From JADJOY01 sp016713535 [NCBI: Deltaproteobacteria bacterium] (GTDB lineage Bacteria > JADJOY01): a DNA stretch of 64,000 nt. The first letter of the stretch is position 1. Every line of letters starts with the position of its first letter. Made by a program: the position numbers and the translations under genes. The stretch is from the NCBI GenBank assembly GCA_016713535.1, contig JADJOY010000003.1:186001-250000 (forward strand). Direction: 5' to 3'. The notes below the pieces were generated by a model that saw nothing but the letters and a program-made list of their open reading frames with translations, searched no databases and had not been told where the DNA came from. Shown in pieces: positions 53,600 through 62,441 of this stretch.

Positions 53600-54552
53600 G
53601 TGGAGCACGTGCTGGAGTTCGAACGAGAGCTGGATGACCTCGGAAGAGGATCTCCGAGCTCAAGCGTTCGCCGCGGGCGGCAACCCGAACCTCAGTGACG
53701 AGCTCGAGCGCCTCGAGCGCAAGCTCGACAAGCGCCGCGTCGAGATATTCCAGGGCCTGACGCCCTGGCAGGTCACCCAGCTCGCACGACATCCGGCGCG
53801 CCCGCAGACCCTCGACTTCATCGAGCGGCTCTTCGACGACTGGATCGAGCTCCACGGCGATCGCGGCTATGGCGACGATCCCGCGATCGTGAGCGGCCTC
53901 GCCCGCTTCCGCGGCACGCCGGTGGTGGTCCTCGGTCACCAGAAGGGCCGGCGCACTGGCGAGAAGGTGCGCCGGAACTTCGGCATGCCGCACCCCGAGG
54001 CTACCGCAAGGCGCAACGCCTCTTGTTGCTCGCGGAGCGCTCGGGTTACCCGTGCTCAGCTTCGTCGACACCTCGGGCGCGTATCCGGGGATCGGTGCCG
54101 AAGAACGGGGTCAGGCCGAAGCCATCGCGGTCAGTATCCAGACCATGATCGACCTCGCCACGCCGATCCTCGTGACGGTCATCGGTGAGGGTGGCAGCGG
54201 CGGTGCGCTGGCCATCGGGGTGGGCGATCGGGTCTTCATGCTTCGCTACTCCGTCTACAGCGTGATCAGCCCGGAAGGCTGCGCCGGGATCCTTTGGAAC
54301 GACGGGCAGAAGGCCGAGGTCGCCGCGAGCGCCCTCAAGATGACGGCACCTGACCTCCTCGGGCTCGGCATCATCGATGCCATCGTCGAGGAGCCCCGCG
54401 GCGGTGCTCACCGTGACACCGACGAGGCAGCGCGGCTCCTCGGTGAGACGCTGGAGCGCGCCATCGACGAGCTCCGCTCGGTGCCAGTCCAAATGCTCGT
54501 CGACGCCCGATATCAGAAGTTTCGATCCATCGGCGTGTTCCAGAGCTGCTGA
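53600..54552 (+). CDS. accA: Acetyl-CoA carboxylase carboxyltransferase alpha subunit, four frameshifts
   Basis: Carboxyltransferase subunit for malonyl-CoA synthesis. GTG 53600, preceded by GAGGTGAG, starts [14 protein letters not shown], the expected N-terminus. The frame is lost at about 53642, 53670, 53998 and 54048, each fitting loss of one base. Restored, it reads RISELK...[92 protein letters not shown] and [17 protein letters not shown]. With four added bases it has 318 aa, the E. coli AccA size. Individual frames would be called as two partial genes (53634-54188 and 54052-54552). Confidence 0.9.
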
Positions 54553-54572
54553 GCCGCCGGCGGGGCGGGCGG

Positions 54573-55830
54573 ATGGACGACGTGGCGCCGCTCGCCGACC
54601 CGGCCGAGTCCCCGAGTACGCTCGACCTCACGATCGTTCTGCCCACCCGCAACGAGGCCGGCAATCTGCGCGCGCTGTTCGACGGCCTCGCGGCCCTCGC
54701 GAACGAGTCGCGCCTGAGTTACGAGGTACTGGTCGTCGACGGTGGCTCCGAGGACGGCACCGCCGAGCTGGCGGCGAGCCTCGGTGCGCGGGTCCACCGC
54801 CAGGAGGGCGCGGGTTACGGCGCCGCCCTCGCCGAGGCGTTTCGCCGCGTGCGCGGTCGTCACGTCGTCACCATGGACGCTGACCTGTCGCACAGTCCAT
54901 TCGTGATCCGCGACCTCTACCGTCGACGTCTTGAGGCCGACGTGCTCATCGCGTCTCGCTACGTGCGGCACGGGTTCTCGGAGACCGACCCGCTGCGAGC
55001 GTGGCTGTCGCGGGTGCTGAACGGCGTGTTCCGCGTGGCGCTGGACCTGCCATACCTCGACCTATCGTCCGGCTACCGACTCTACCGGCGCCAGGCCCTC
55101 GACGAGCTCGAGCTCCGCTCGCGGGACTTCGACGTGTTGATCGAGATCCTGGTGCGGGTCCACAACCGTGGATTCCGCATCGCCGAGGTGCCGTTCCACT
55201 ACCGCCCGCGGCGCTACGGCGAATCGAACGCACGTCTCGTCAAGTTCGCCATGAGCTACCTGGAAGACCCTCGGCCGCATGCGCGACCGCGCGCGAGCCC
55301 GGAGGCGGCCGACTTCGAGGACTGCGGTCTTCAGCGCCAACCCGCTGCGGCGCGCGTGGCACCGCGGCAAGTACCGATGGGCGATGGAGCATCTCGAGGG
55401 CGCGTGCGCGCGTGCCGATCTCACGGCGGGCCTGACCCGGTTGCTCGAGGTTGCCACAGTCGGTGGGGCTTCGACTGCTCGCTGCCGAAGCTGCGCTATC
55501 GGCAGCTCCTCGGCCGGCGCCTCGTCCAGGGTGAGCTGATCCGCCTGCCGTTCGCGGACCGGACCTTCGACGCCGTGGCCGCATTCGAGCCACCCCGAGC
55601 TCGAACGCGGGACGGCCACGTGGTCGGAGATCGCGCGGGTGCTCGCCGGCGGGCGTCTGTGTACGGCACCCGCCCGGCCGGATGCGGAGGCACCGCTCAG
55701 GGCGGCGGGCTTCGAAATCCGCGCACGCTCGCTCTTCATGCGACGGTTTCGCTCGTCCTGCCGTGCGCGGCGCGCCGTCGGATTCGGTTGCCACACCCGA
55801 GGGGGCACGGCTAGCATCCGCGCTTCATGA
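54573..55830 (+). CDS. GT2 glycosyltransferase fused to a class I methyltransferase, frameshifted
   Basis: The N-terminal 230 residues are a dolichol-phosphate-mannose-synthase-like GT2: LTIVLPTRNEAGNLRALFDG, VVDGGSEDGTAELAASLG, TMDADLSHSPFVIRDLY and FDVLIEILVRVHNRGFRIAE with HYRPRRYGESNARLVKFAMS. Near 55260-55264 the frame shifts; the next frame reads SANPLRRAWHRGKYRWAMEH, the usual lead-in of a methyltransferase. Later pieces in mixed frames include LPKLRYRQLLGRRLVQGELI, LPFADRTFDAVAAFE and IARVLAGGRL, the motifs of Methyltransf_11. The SAM glycine-rich motif is damaged (LLEVATVGG for LEVGCG). At least three lesions. The end overlaps the chorismate mutase start. Confidence 0.6.
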
Positions 55831-56159
55831 GCGAAACCGCCGAAAATCGCCCACCGATCGACGTCGAGCCTCGGCGCGTCCGGCGCGACATCGACGCGAT
55901 CGACCAGGAGATCCTCGAGCTCCTCAGCAAGCGAGCGCGTCACAGCGTCACGGTCGTCGGCCTCAAGGCCCTCGACCGGCGTGCTCTCCGCGACCCGGGC
56001 CGTGAGGAGCGGATCCTCGAGCGGATCTCGGCGCGCAATCAGGGGCCGTTCCCGCCCGAATCGGTGCGCAACGTGTTCCGCACCATCATCGATGCCTCGC
56101 TGGATCTCGAGGAACGGCTGATCCAGGCGGCCGGGCAACGCGGGCGCGAAGCCCGCTGA
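55827..56159 (+). CDS. Chorismate mutase, AroQ type
   Basis: 110-aa all-helical mutase converting chorismate to prephenate. Pattern: RRVRRDIDAIDQEILELLSK with the first active-site Arg, VVGLKALDRRALRDPGREER, and GPFPPESVRNVFRTIIDASL. It stands alone, not fused to prephenate dehydratase or DAHP synthase. The ATG overlaps the previous stop (ATGA). tyrA, which uses prephenate, lies 2.5 kb downstream, so this is an aromatic amino acid module. Confidence 0.88.
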   Translation: MSETAENRPPIDVEPRRVRRDIDAIDQEILELLSKRARHSVTVVGLKALDRRALRDPGREERILERISARNQGPFPPESVRNVFRTIIDASLDLEERLIQAAGQRGREAR

Positions 56160-56234
56160 TCTCGCCCCGAAGGCGCGGGGCCCGCCGTCCATCGCCGCAC
56201 GCGCCATCGCAGACCGTTCCGCCCCGTCGACCTC

Positions 56235-57341
56235 ATGGCTCTCGCCGAAAAGCACATCGCGAACCTCGCCCCGTACGTGACGGGGCGCAGCGAACGCGAC
56301 GCTCAGGCGCTCTACGGGTTCTCCGAGGCGACCCCGCTTGCCTCCAACGAGAACCAGCTCGGCCCGTCGCCGCGCGCCGTCGAGGCCGTTCGACGCGCCG
56401 CAGCCGATCTACACCGTTATCCGGACGGGTCCGGGCGCGAGCTCAAGCGCGCGCTCGGCGCTCACCTGGGCCTCGATCCGGCCGGGGTGGTCCTCGGCAA
56501 CGGTTCGAACGAGATCATCGAGCTGGTGGTGCGGACCTTCCTGCGCCCCGGCGAGATCGTGCTCTTTCCGCGACGCAGCTTCGTGGTGTTCGGGCTGGTC
56601 ACCCAGAGCGCGGGGGGAGTGCCGCGCGAGGTGGCGGGACGCGATCGGGACATCGACGTCGACGCGATCCTCGCGGCCATCGTGCCCGGCGTGCGAGTGG
56701 TGTTCGTCGCCAACACCAACAACCCGACCGGCGCCCACATCGGCCGGCGCGAGGTCGAGAAGCTGCGTCGCGCACCCTCCCGCCCGACGTCGTGCTCGCC
56801 ATGGACGAGGCCTACATCGAGTACGCGACGGCGCCCGAGCTGGTCTCGAGCCTGGCGCTGACCAGCTCCGTGCACAACTGCCTCACGATGCGAACCTTCT
56901 CGAAGATGTACGGCCTCGCGGGCACCAGGATCGGCTACGCGGCGACCCGCAACCTCGAGCTCGCCGGGCTCATGGAGCGGGTCAGACAGCCGTTCAACGC
57001 CAACGCCCTCGCTCAGCTCGCCGCGGTCGAGGCGCTCGCCGACCTCGAGCACGTGGCCCGGACCCGCGCGATGAACGAGGCCGGCGAGGCTCAGCTCCGC
57101 GCTGACCCGCGCGCCCGGCCTCGAGGCCGCGTCGAGTCAGGGAAACCTCGTGCGCTCGTCGAGGGGCTGCAGCGGCGCCGAGTCGCCGCCGCCCTCCAAG
57201 CGGGCGGGGGTTTTGGTCCGTCCGGTCGGCGTCTACGGTCTGCCCACCGCGCTCCGGGTGACGATCGGCACCACTCGTCAGAACGAGCGGTTCCTCGACG
57301 AGCTCGCTCGCGTGCTGGACGCAACCTCGGTGAGCCTGTAA
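56235..57341 (+). CDS. hisC: HisC-type aminotransferase (histidinol-phosphate or aromatic), several frameshifts
   Basis: PLP-dependent fold-type I enzyme. Frame 1 gives LASNENQLGPSPRAVEAVRR, VLGNGSNEIIELVVRTFLRP and VFVANTNNPTGAHIGRREVE. Near 56770-56785 it shifts to LAMDEAYIEYA and TFSKMYGLAGTRIGYA with the PLP-binding Lys. Two or three more breaks lie between 57095 and 57210, after which GVLVRPVGVYGLPTALRVTI and the end RFLDELARVLDATSVSL appear. Total length about 369 codons is normal. Next to chorismate mutase and tyrA it may act in tyrosine/phenylalanine rather than histidine synthesis. Confidence 0.85.
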
Positions 57342-57424
57342 AAACTGTGGGCGTCGCGTCGTCCCTGGCGTGTATCCGCCAATTCTTCCGTCGGTTCGGT
57401 TCCGAGTCGGTTAGGAGTCCGGGT

Positions 57425-58635
57425 ATGGGTTCTCGCGAAGTCCTCACTGCGCGCCCCTGGCGCGTTCTGCCCGCGATTGCGCTGCTCCTCGGCTTGGGAG
57501 CGGCCTGTGGCTCCGGGGCGGCGGATTTGAGCGTCTCGACGGCCTGCCAGGCCCCGGTCCCGTTGACAACGGCAGCGGCACCGAGAATCCCCCTCCGGTC
57601 GATCAGGCGCCGCCGCCCGCCACGGCCTTCACCCTGGGTGCGTACTACTACACCTGGTGGACCGAGCCGGAGTGGCAGAAGGGGTCGATCGGTCAGTCCC
57701 GGTACGGCCTGTACCGAAGTGACGACCCGATCGTGGCGGGAAACCACATCACCGACGCTCGCCAGGCCAAGAGGGGTGTGTTCGCGGTGAACTGGTTCGG
57801 TGGGGACTCCGATCGGGCGCTGCGCGCGGGTCTGCTCTCGGCCCCCAACCTCGACCAGATGGAGTTCTGCATCCACTACGACATCGCGATCCGTTTCTCG
57901 CTCGCGAACCTGTCGCTCGATCTCTCCAAGCCGGTGCCGCGCCTCGCGTTCCAGCGGGACATGCAGTACATCGCCGACACCTACATGAACCACCCCCGCT
58001 ACTTCCGGATCGGTGGGCGGCCGGTGGTGATGATCTATCTGTCGCGCGTCATCTCGGGTGATCTCGAAGGCGAGCTGGACATCGTGCGTACCACCCTCAG
58101 GGACCGCGGCATCGACGTGTACATCGTCGGCGACGAGGTCTACGACGGGAACTTCCACCCCGAGCGCATCCGACTCTTCGATGCGGTGACGGCCTACAAC
58201 CTCTACAACCCGCAGGTGATCAAGGCGCAGAACATCCAGGACCTGCGCGGCTGGGTCGAGGTGACGCGGCCGACCTACCGCGGCTGGGACCAGGGAACGT
58301 CGACCATCCAGGCCAAGGGGCGCGAGGGTTCGGTCGACTTCATGCCGAACGTCATCCCGCAATACAACGACACCGAGGTGCGCTGCTGCAACCCGCCGCT
58401 GCCGAGCAGCTCGTTCGACGACTTCTCGCAGATGCTCGACATGGCGCGCTCGTTCAGCCGCCCGGTCGCAGGCGAGGACCGCGGGGTGATCTGGATCACG
58501 TCGTGGAACGAGTGGCACGAGGGTACGACCGTCGAGCCCTCGGCGGAGGGCACCGGCACGATCGGCACCGGGAATTACCTGTTCGGCTTCCTGCAGGCGA
58601 TTCCTCGGGTGTTCCCGAACGCCGTCGTCGGATGA
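57425..58635 (+). CDS. Lipoprotein with GH99-like (WbsX-type) domain, frameshifted
   Basis: ATG 57425 begins a lipoprotein signal: ALLLGLGAAC with the lipobox Cys. A Pro/Gly-rich linker follows; the frame shifts near 57530. The main domain begins FTLGAYYYTWWTEPEWQKGS and contains GRPVVMIYLSR and the family end motif ITSWNEWHEGTTVEPS. These resemble glycoside hydrolase family 99-like (endo-alpha-mannosidase-type) proteins often found in glycan clusters. One added base gives 403 aa. It lies between hisC and tyrA (ATGA overlap with the latter), an unexpected place for it. Confidence 0.78.
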
Positions 58636-59531
58636 CCCCCGCGGCCGCCGGCCACCGCGTGGAGCCGCGGCCGCGCTTCGCGCGAGTCGCGATCGTCGGG
58701 CTGGGGCTCATCGGCGGCTCGCTGGCGCTCGCCGCCCGGGGCGCCGGTGTGTTCGGTCGGGTGATCGGCGTCGGTCGGAGCCGCGCCAACCTCGACGAGG
58801 GGTTGACCCGCGGCGCGATCGACGAGGCAACGGACGACGCCGCGGCAGCGGTCATCGGTGCGGACCTGGTCGTCCTGGGAGTGCCCGTCGCTTCGATGAC
58901 GTCGGTGGTCCGCGCGATGCTGCCCTCCCTCGGGGCCGACGCGATCGTGACCGACGTGGGCAGCGTGAAGGCGCCGCTGGTCGCCGACCTCGACGAGCTG
59001 CTCGCCGGTCACGCACGGTTCGTGGGCGGCCATCCGATCGCGGGAACCGAGCGATCCGGCATGGCGGCTGCGTTCGGCGAGCTCTTCCGGGGACGCTGCT
59101 GCGTCCTCACGCCCTCGCCGCGCACCGATCCGGCGGCGCTCGCGAAGGTGCGATCGCTCTGGGAGGCCGTCGGGATGCGGGTCGTCGACATGGACGCCGC
59201 TCGCCACGATCGGGTCCTCGCCATGGTCAGCCACCTCCCGCACGTGGTCGCGTACGCCCTCGCCGGCGAGATCGAGGCGTGCGAAGCGGCCGGCGAGGAG
59301 CTCGTCCCGTTCAGCGCCGGCGGGCTCAAGGATTTCACCCGGGTCGCGGCCAGCGATCCGGCGTTGTGGCGCGACATCTTCACCATGAACCGCGACGAGG
59401 TCGCCGCCGGCATACGCGCCTACCGCGAGCGGCTCGAACGGCTCGAGGGCCTGATCCGCGACGGGCGCGGGGACGAGCTTCGCGAGGAGCTCGAGCGGGC
59501 TCGCTCGCTCCGCCGCCGCGTCGAGTCGTGA
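58632..59531 (+). CDS. tyrA: Prephenate dehydrogenase
   Basis: 299 aa NAD(P)-dependent enzyme making 4-hydroxyphenylpyruvate from prephenate for tyrosine. The Rossmann motif is VAIVGLGLIGGSLALAARG; VTDVGSVKAPLVADL and FVGGHPIAGTERSGMAAAF are the TyrA signatures; VLAMVSHLPHVVAYALAG and GGLKDFTRVAASDPALWRDI complete the dimer domain. ATG 58632 overlaps the previous stop (ATGA). A longer frame reaches 58503 but is not conserved. Confidence 0.95.
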   Translation: MTPAAAGHRVEPRPRFARVAIVGLGLIGGSLALAARGAGVFGRVIGVGRSRANLDEGLTRGAIDEATDDAAAAVIGADLVVLGVPVASMTSVVRAMLPSLGADAIVTDVGSVKAPLVADLDELLAGHARFVGGHPIAGTERSGMAAAFGELFRGRCCVLTPSPRTDPAALAKVRSLWEAVGMRVVDMDAARHDRVLAMVSHLPHVVAYALAGEIEACEAAGEELVPFSAGGLKDFTRVAASDPALWRDIFTMNRDEVAAGIRAYRERLERLEGLIRDGRGDELREELERARSLRRRVES

Positions 59532-59616
59532 CCGGATGCCCCCGGCCCGGCGATCGAGACGCGAGCCAGGGCACGCCGCGGCGCGCTAGAGTGCGTCGAT
59601 CGCGTGGAGGACAACG

Positions 59617-59796
59617 ATGGCCATCTCGCAGGATTTGCTCGACATCCTCGCCTGCCCGAAGTGCAAGGGCGAGGTCAAGCTCAACGCGTCCCAGGACGGG
59701 CTGGTTTGCACCGCGTGCAAGCTCGTCTACGAGATCAAGGACGACATCCCCATCATGCTGATCGACGAGGCCAAGCCGCTCGCGGAAAGCGCCTGA
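59617..59796 (+). CDS. Trm112/YcaR-family small zinc-ribbon protein
   Basis: A 59-aa protein (MAISQDLLDILACPKCKGEV onward) with two Cys pairs, CPKC near residue 13 and CTAC near residue 32, and the typical end VYEIKDDIPIMLIDEAKPL. This is the UPF0434/Trm112 family; bacterial copies often lie near kdsB or lpxK. ATG 59617 follows GGAGG at 59606-59610. The exact role in bacteria is not established. Confidence 0.92.
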   Translation: MAISQDLLDILACPKCKGEVKLNASQDGLVCTACKLVYEIKDDIPIMLIDEAKPLAESA

Positions 59797-59830
59797 CCGC
59801 GCCCCGCGACACGCACCCGGGCGCCCGCGG

Positions 59831-60544
59831 ATGAACGCCGCCGTCGCGATCGTCGGTCCGGGCGACCCCGACCACGCGGCGCGCACCCGTGACGTGGCGC
59901 TCGCGAACGGGCTCGCGTATGCGGGTGAGTTTCCCGCGATCACGCTCGACGACCCTGGAGCGGATCGGGGAGCGATCCTCGCGGCGACGGACGCCTCGTG
60001 GATCTTGATCGTCGAGGGCGACGAAGAGCTCACTTCGGAACTGGCCCGGGAGATCGCCACTCGCGCCGAGCCGTCACACGACGGCGGCGCCGCGTGCCGG
60101 GTGCGGATCGAGATGCGTTTCCTGGATCGCCGGATCGTCGGCGGCACCTTCGCTGCCCGGGACGAGGCACGTCTGGTGGGCCGGGATCACCTCGGCGCCG
60201 TCGGCCACACCCGTCGCGAGGCGCCGATCCTCTCGTCTCCGCTGCGCTGGCGTCCGTTCGTCGATCTCGAGGACGGGCTGGCGCGCGTCGACCGCGAAAC
60301 CAGCGCGATCGCCCTGGCGCGCGCCGGGCGAGGCGAGCGCGCCTGGGCCTTCCACTTCCTGTTCCGCCCGCCGTACGTCCTGGCCCGTGAGCTGTTCGCT
60401 CGCGGCGGCCTCCGCGACGGTCTTCCAGGCTTCATGCTCGCCACCCTGGTGGCTGCGCGCGAGCTGATCCTGTACGCGAAGCTGTGGGAGCAGGGCCTTC
60501 CGCCGGATCTCAGGCAGGTTCCCTCCAATCCCGCGCCACCGTGA
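59831..60544 (+). CDS. WaaE/KdtX-like lipopolysaccharide core glycosyltransferase
   Basis: 237 aa GT2-like protein. A condensed N-terminal half has SWILIVEGDEELTSELAREI, with the acidic pair in DEE as in WaaE (DADE-type). The C-terminal end FLFRPPYVLARELFARGGLR, GLPGFMLATLVAARELILYA and KLWEQ is the membrane-associated tail typical of KdtX/WaaE transferases. The N-terminal nucleotide-binding region is shorter than usual, so activity is unproven. The stop overlaps the next start (GTGA). Confidence 0.75.
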   Translation: MNAAVAIVGPGDPDHAARTRDVALANGLAYAGEFPAITLDDPGADRGAILAATDASWILIVEGDEELTSELAREIATRAEPSHDGGAACRVRIEMRFLDRRIVGGTFAARDEARLVGRDHLGAVGHTRREAPILSSPLRWRPFVDLEDGLARVDRETSAIALARAGRGERAWAFHFLFRPPYVLARELFARGGLRDGLPGFMLATLVAARELILYAKLWEQGLPPDLRQVPSNPAPP

Positions 60545-61389
60545 GCGGCGCGGTGCTCGAAGGGCGCTTCCGGCGCGGCCGGTGGAGTGGGGAATTCGAT
60601 CCGTGCGCGCTCGCGGACCTGAGCGAACAGCTCGATCGCGACCCGGACGACCTCGTCGCCCGCGGGCTCCTGGTGCAGGTGCATTCGAGCCGTGGCGCGC
60701 GCGTCTTTCGCTCGGGCGAGGGATCGTCCGCCAACTTCTACTGGAAGGAGTTCCGCGCTCGCGGCGCCCTCGACCCGCTCAAGGCGTGGCTGCGCGGGAG
60801 CCGCGCCGCGCGTGCGGTGCGAGGCGCCGAGAGGCTCGCCGCGATCGGGGTCGACGCGCCCCGAACCCTGGCGCTCGTCGAGGAGCGTGGCGCGTTCGGG
60901 GTGGCGCGAGCCGTCCTCGTCACCGAGGCGGTGCTCGATCGGGTGGGTCTCGAACACTGGGCCGTATCGGACGACCTCGCGTCTCGTGATCGACGTCGCA
61001 TCGTGACCGCCGCGGCCGTCGCGGTCGCGGCGATCCACCGCGCCGGCTTGGTGCACGGTGATCTCAGGCCGAGCAACGTGCTCGTGGATCGCGCCGGGGA
61101 CCGCGTCACCTTCCTCGACAACGAGCGCACGCGCCCGTCGCGCCGTCGACGCGAGCGCCTCCGCAACCTGGTGCAGCTCGGCGTCGACCAGCTCGGGCCG
61201 CCGTTTCGCACCGACCGGCTTCGCTTCGTTCACGCCTACGTGCGTGCGTCGGGCGGCAGCCGGGACGATGCGCGCGAGCTCGCGCGCGCCGCGAACGCGG
61301 CGATTCTCGCGCGCCGCGAGAAGCGCCGCCGCCGCGGACTCGATCCACTCACCGGTCTCGCCCTCCGCGCTGGCACGAGCTGCGGCTGA
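60541..61389 (+). CDS. Kdo-kinase/WaaP-family lipopolysaccharide kinase-like protein
   Basis: 282 aa from GTG 60541. Protein-kinase-like fold of the lipopolysaccharide kinase family: Lys in NFYWKEFRARGALDPLKAWL, catalytic loop LVHGDLRPSNVLV (His-Gly-Asp) near residue 180 and the metal Asp in VTFLDNERT. It is basic at the C-terminus, as for inner-membrane-associated enzymes. Between a WaaE-like and a GT4 gene, it most likely phosphorylates an LPS core sugar. Confidence 0.82.
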   Translation: MSGAVLEGRFRRGRWSGEFDPCALADLSEQLDRDPDDLVARGLLVQVHSSRGARVFRSGEGSSANFYWKEFRARGALDPLKAWLRGSRAARAVRGAERLAAIGVDAPRTLALVEERGAFGVARAVLVTEAVLDRVGLEHWAVSDDLASRDRRRIVTAAAVAVAAIHRAGLVHGDLRPSNVLVDRAGDRVTFLDNERTRPSRRRRERLRNLVQLGVDQLGPPFRTDRLRFVHAYVRASGGSRDDARELARAANAAILARREKRRRRGLDPLTGLALRAGTSCG

Positions 61390-61391
61390 TC

Positions 61392-62441
61392 GTGGTGGCG
61401 GCGAGGGTCGCGTTCCTGCTGCGCACGCGCAGCCTCGGTGGGGCCGAGATCCAGAGCGTGCGCGCCGCCGGCGCGCTCTCGAGGGGTGGCGTCGCGGTGA
61501 GCGTGTGGACGCTCGCCGACTCGTCCGTCGCGCACGAGGCCGAGCGGCTCGGGCTGCCGGTCACGGCGCTGCGCCGCGGTCCGATTGCGCCCGGGCTCTT
61601 GCGGGGCCTCGACGTCCTGCACGTCCACGAGCCTCGGGATCTGCCCTGGGCGGTACTCGCCGCCAGCCGCGCGCGAGTGGCGGTGTTCGCCACCCGCCAC
61701 CTCGCGGCGTCGCCGCGCCGCCGTCGCGATCCATACCACGCGTGGCTGGTCCGCCACGCACGGTTCGTCGCGGCCTCGGATTTCGTGCGGCGAAGCCTCG
61801 TCGAGGCCTACGGGATTCCAGCCGCGCGCGTCGCGCTGGTCCCGTATGGCTACGCACCCACCGAGGCGCCCGCGCGCTCGCCTCGCGCGGGCACGTTCTC
61901 GATCGGCATGTCGAGCCGACTCTCGCACGGCAAGCACCTGACGGACGCCATCGAGCTTCTCACGCTGCTCGAGCGCCGGGGAGTGGCAGCCGAGCTGGTG
62001 ATCGCCGGCGAGGAGACCGACCGTGGCGCCCGTGTCGGCCTTCTGCGGGCCGCGCGTGTTCGCGGCGTATCCGGGCGGCTTCGGTTGCTCGGGTATCGTC
62101 GCGACGTTCCCGCGCTGCTGGCGCGTTTCGACGTGCTCCTGCACACGGCGCACGCGGAGTCGTTCGGCCTCGCGATCCTCGAGGCGATGGCGCACGGGTG
62201 TCCGGTCGTCGCGAGCGCGGGTGGCGGTGTCCCTGAGCTCGTCGAGCACGGCCGCACCGGGTGGCTCGCGCCGCCCGGTGACGTCGCGGCGCTCGCCGAC
62301 GGGAGCGTCGCGCTTCACCGGGACCTGGTGCTCGCCGAGCGGCTCGCGAGCGCCGCGCGAGCCCACGTCGCGACCGAGCTCACGCCCGCACTCGAGGCCG
62401 AGCGCCTCGAGCGCCTCTATCGCGAGGTCGCGAGCGGCTGA
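61392..62441 (+). CDS. GT4-family glycosyltransferase
   Basis: 349 aa GT-B-fold enzyme. N-terminal acceptor domain: VAFLLRTRSLGGAEIQSVRA with the GGAE loop. C-terminal donor domain: SIGMSSRLSHGKHLTDAIEL and the ESFGLAILEAMAHGCPVVAS E-x7-E motif, followed by GGVPELVEHGRTGWLAPPGD. GTG 61392 starts 2 bases after the kinase stop. The end overlaps the convergent gene by 25 bases. Likely LPS core or envelope glycan synthesis. Confidence 0.92.
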   Translation: MVAARVAFLLRTRSLGGAEIQSVRAAGALSRGGVAVSVWTLADSSVAHEAERLGLPVTALRRGPIAPGLLRGLDVLHVHEPRDLPWAVLAASRARVAVFATRHLAASPRRRRDPYHAWLVRHARFVAASDFVRRSLVEAYGIPAARVALVPYGYAPTEAPARSPRAGTFSIGMSSRLSHGKHLTDAIELLTLLERRGVAAELVIAGEETDRGARVGLLRAARVRGVSGRLRLLGYRRDVPALLARFDVLLHTAHAESFGLAILEAMAHGCPVVASAGGGVPELVEHGRTGWLAPPGDVAALADGSVALHRDLVLAERLASAARAHVATELTPALEAERLERLYREVASG

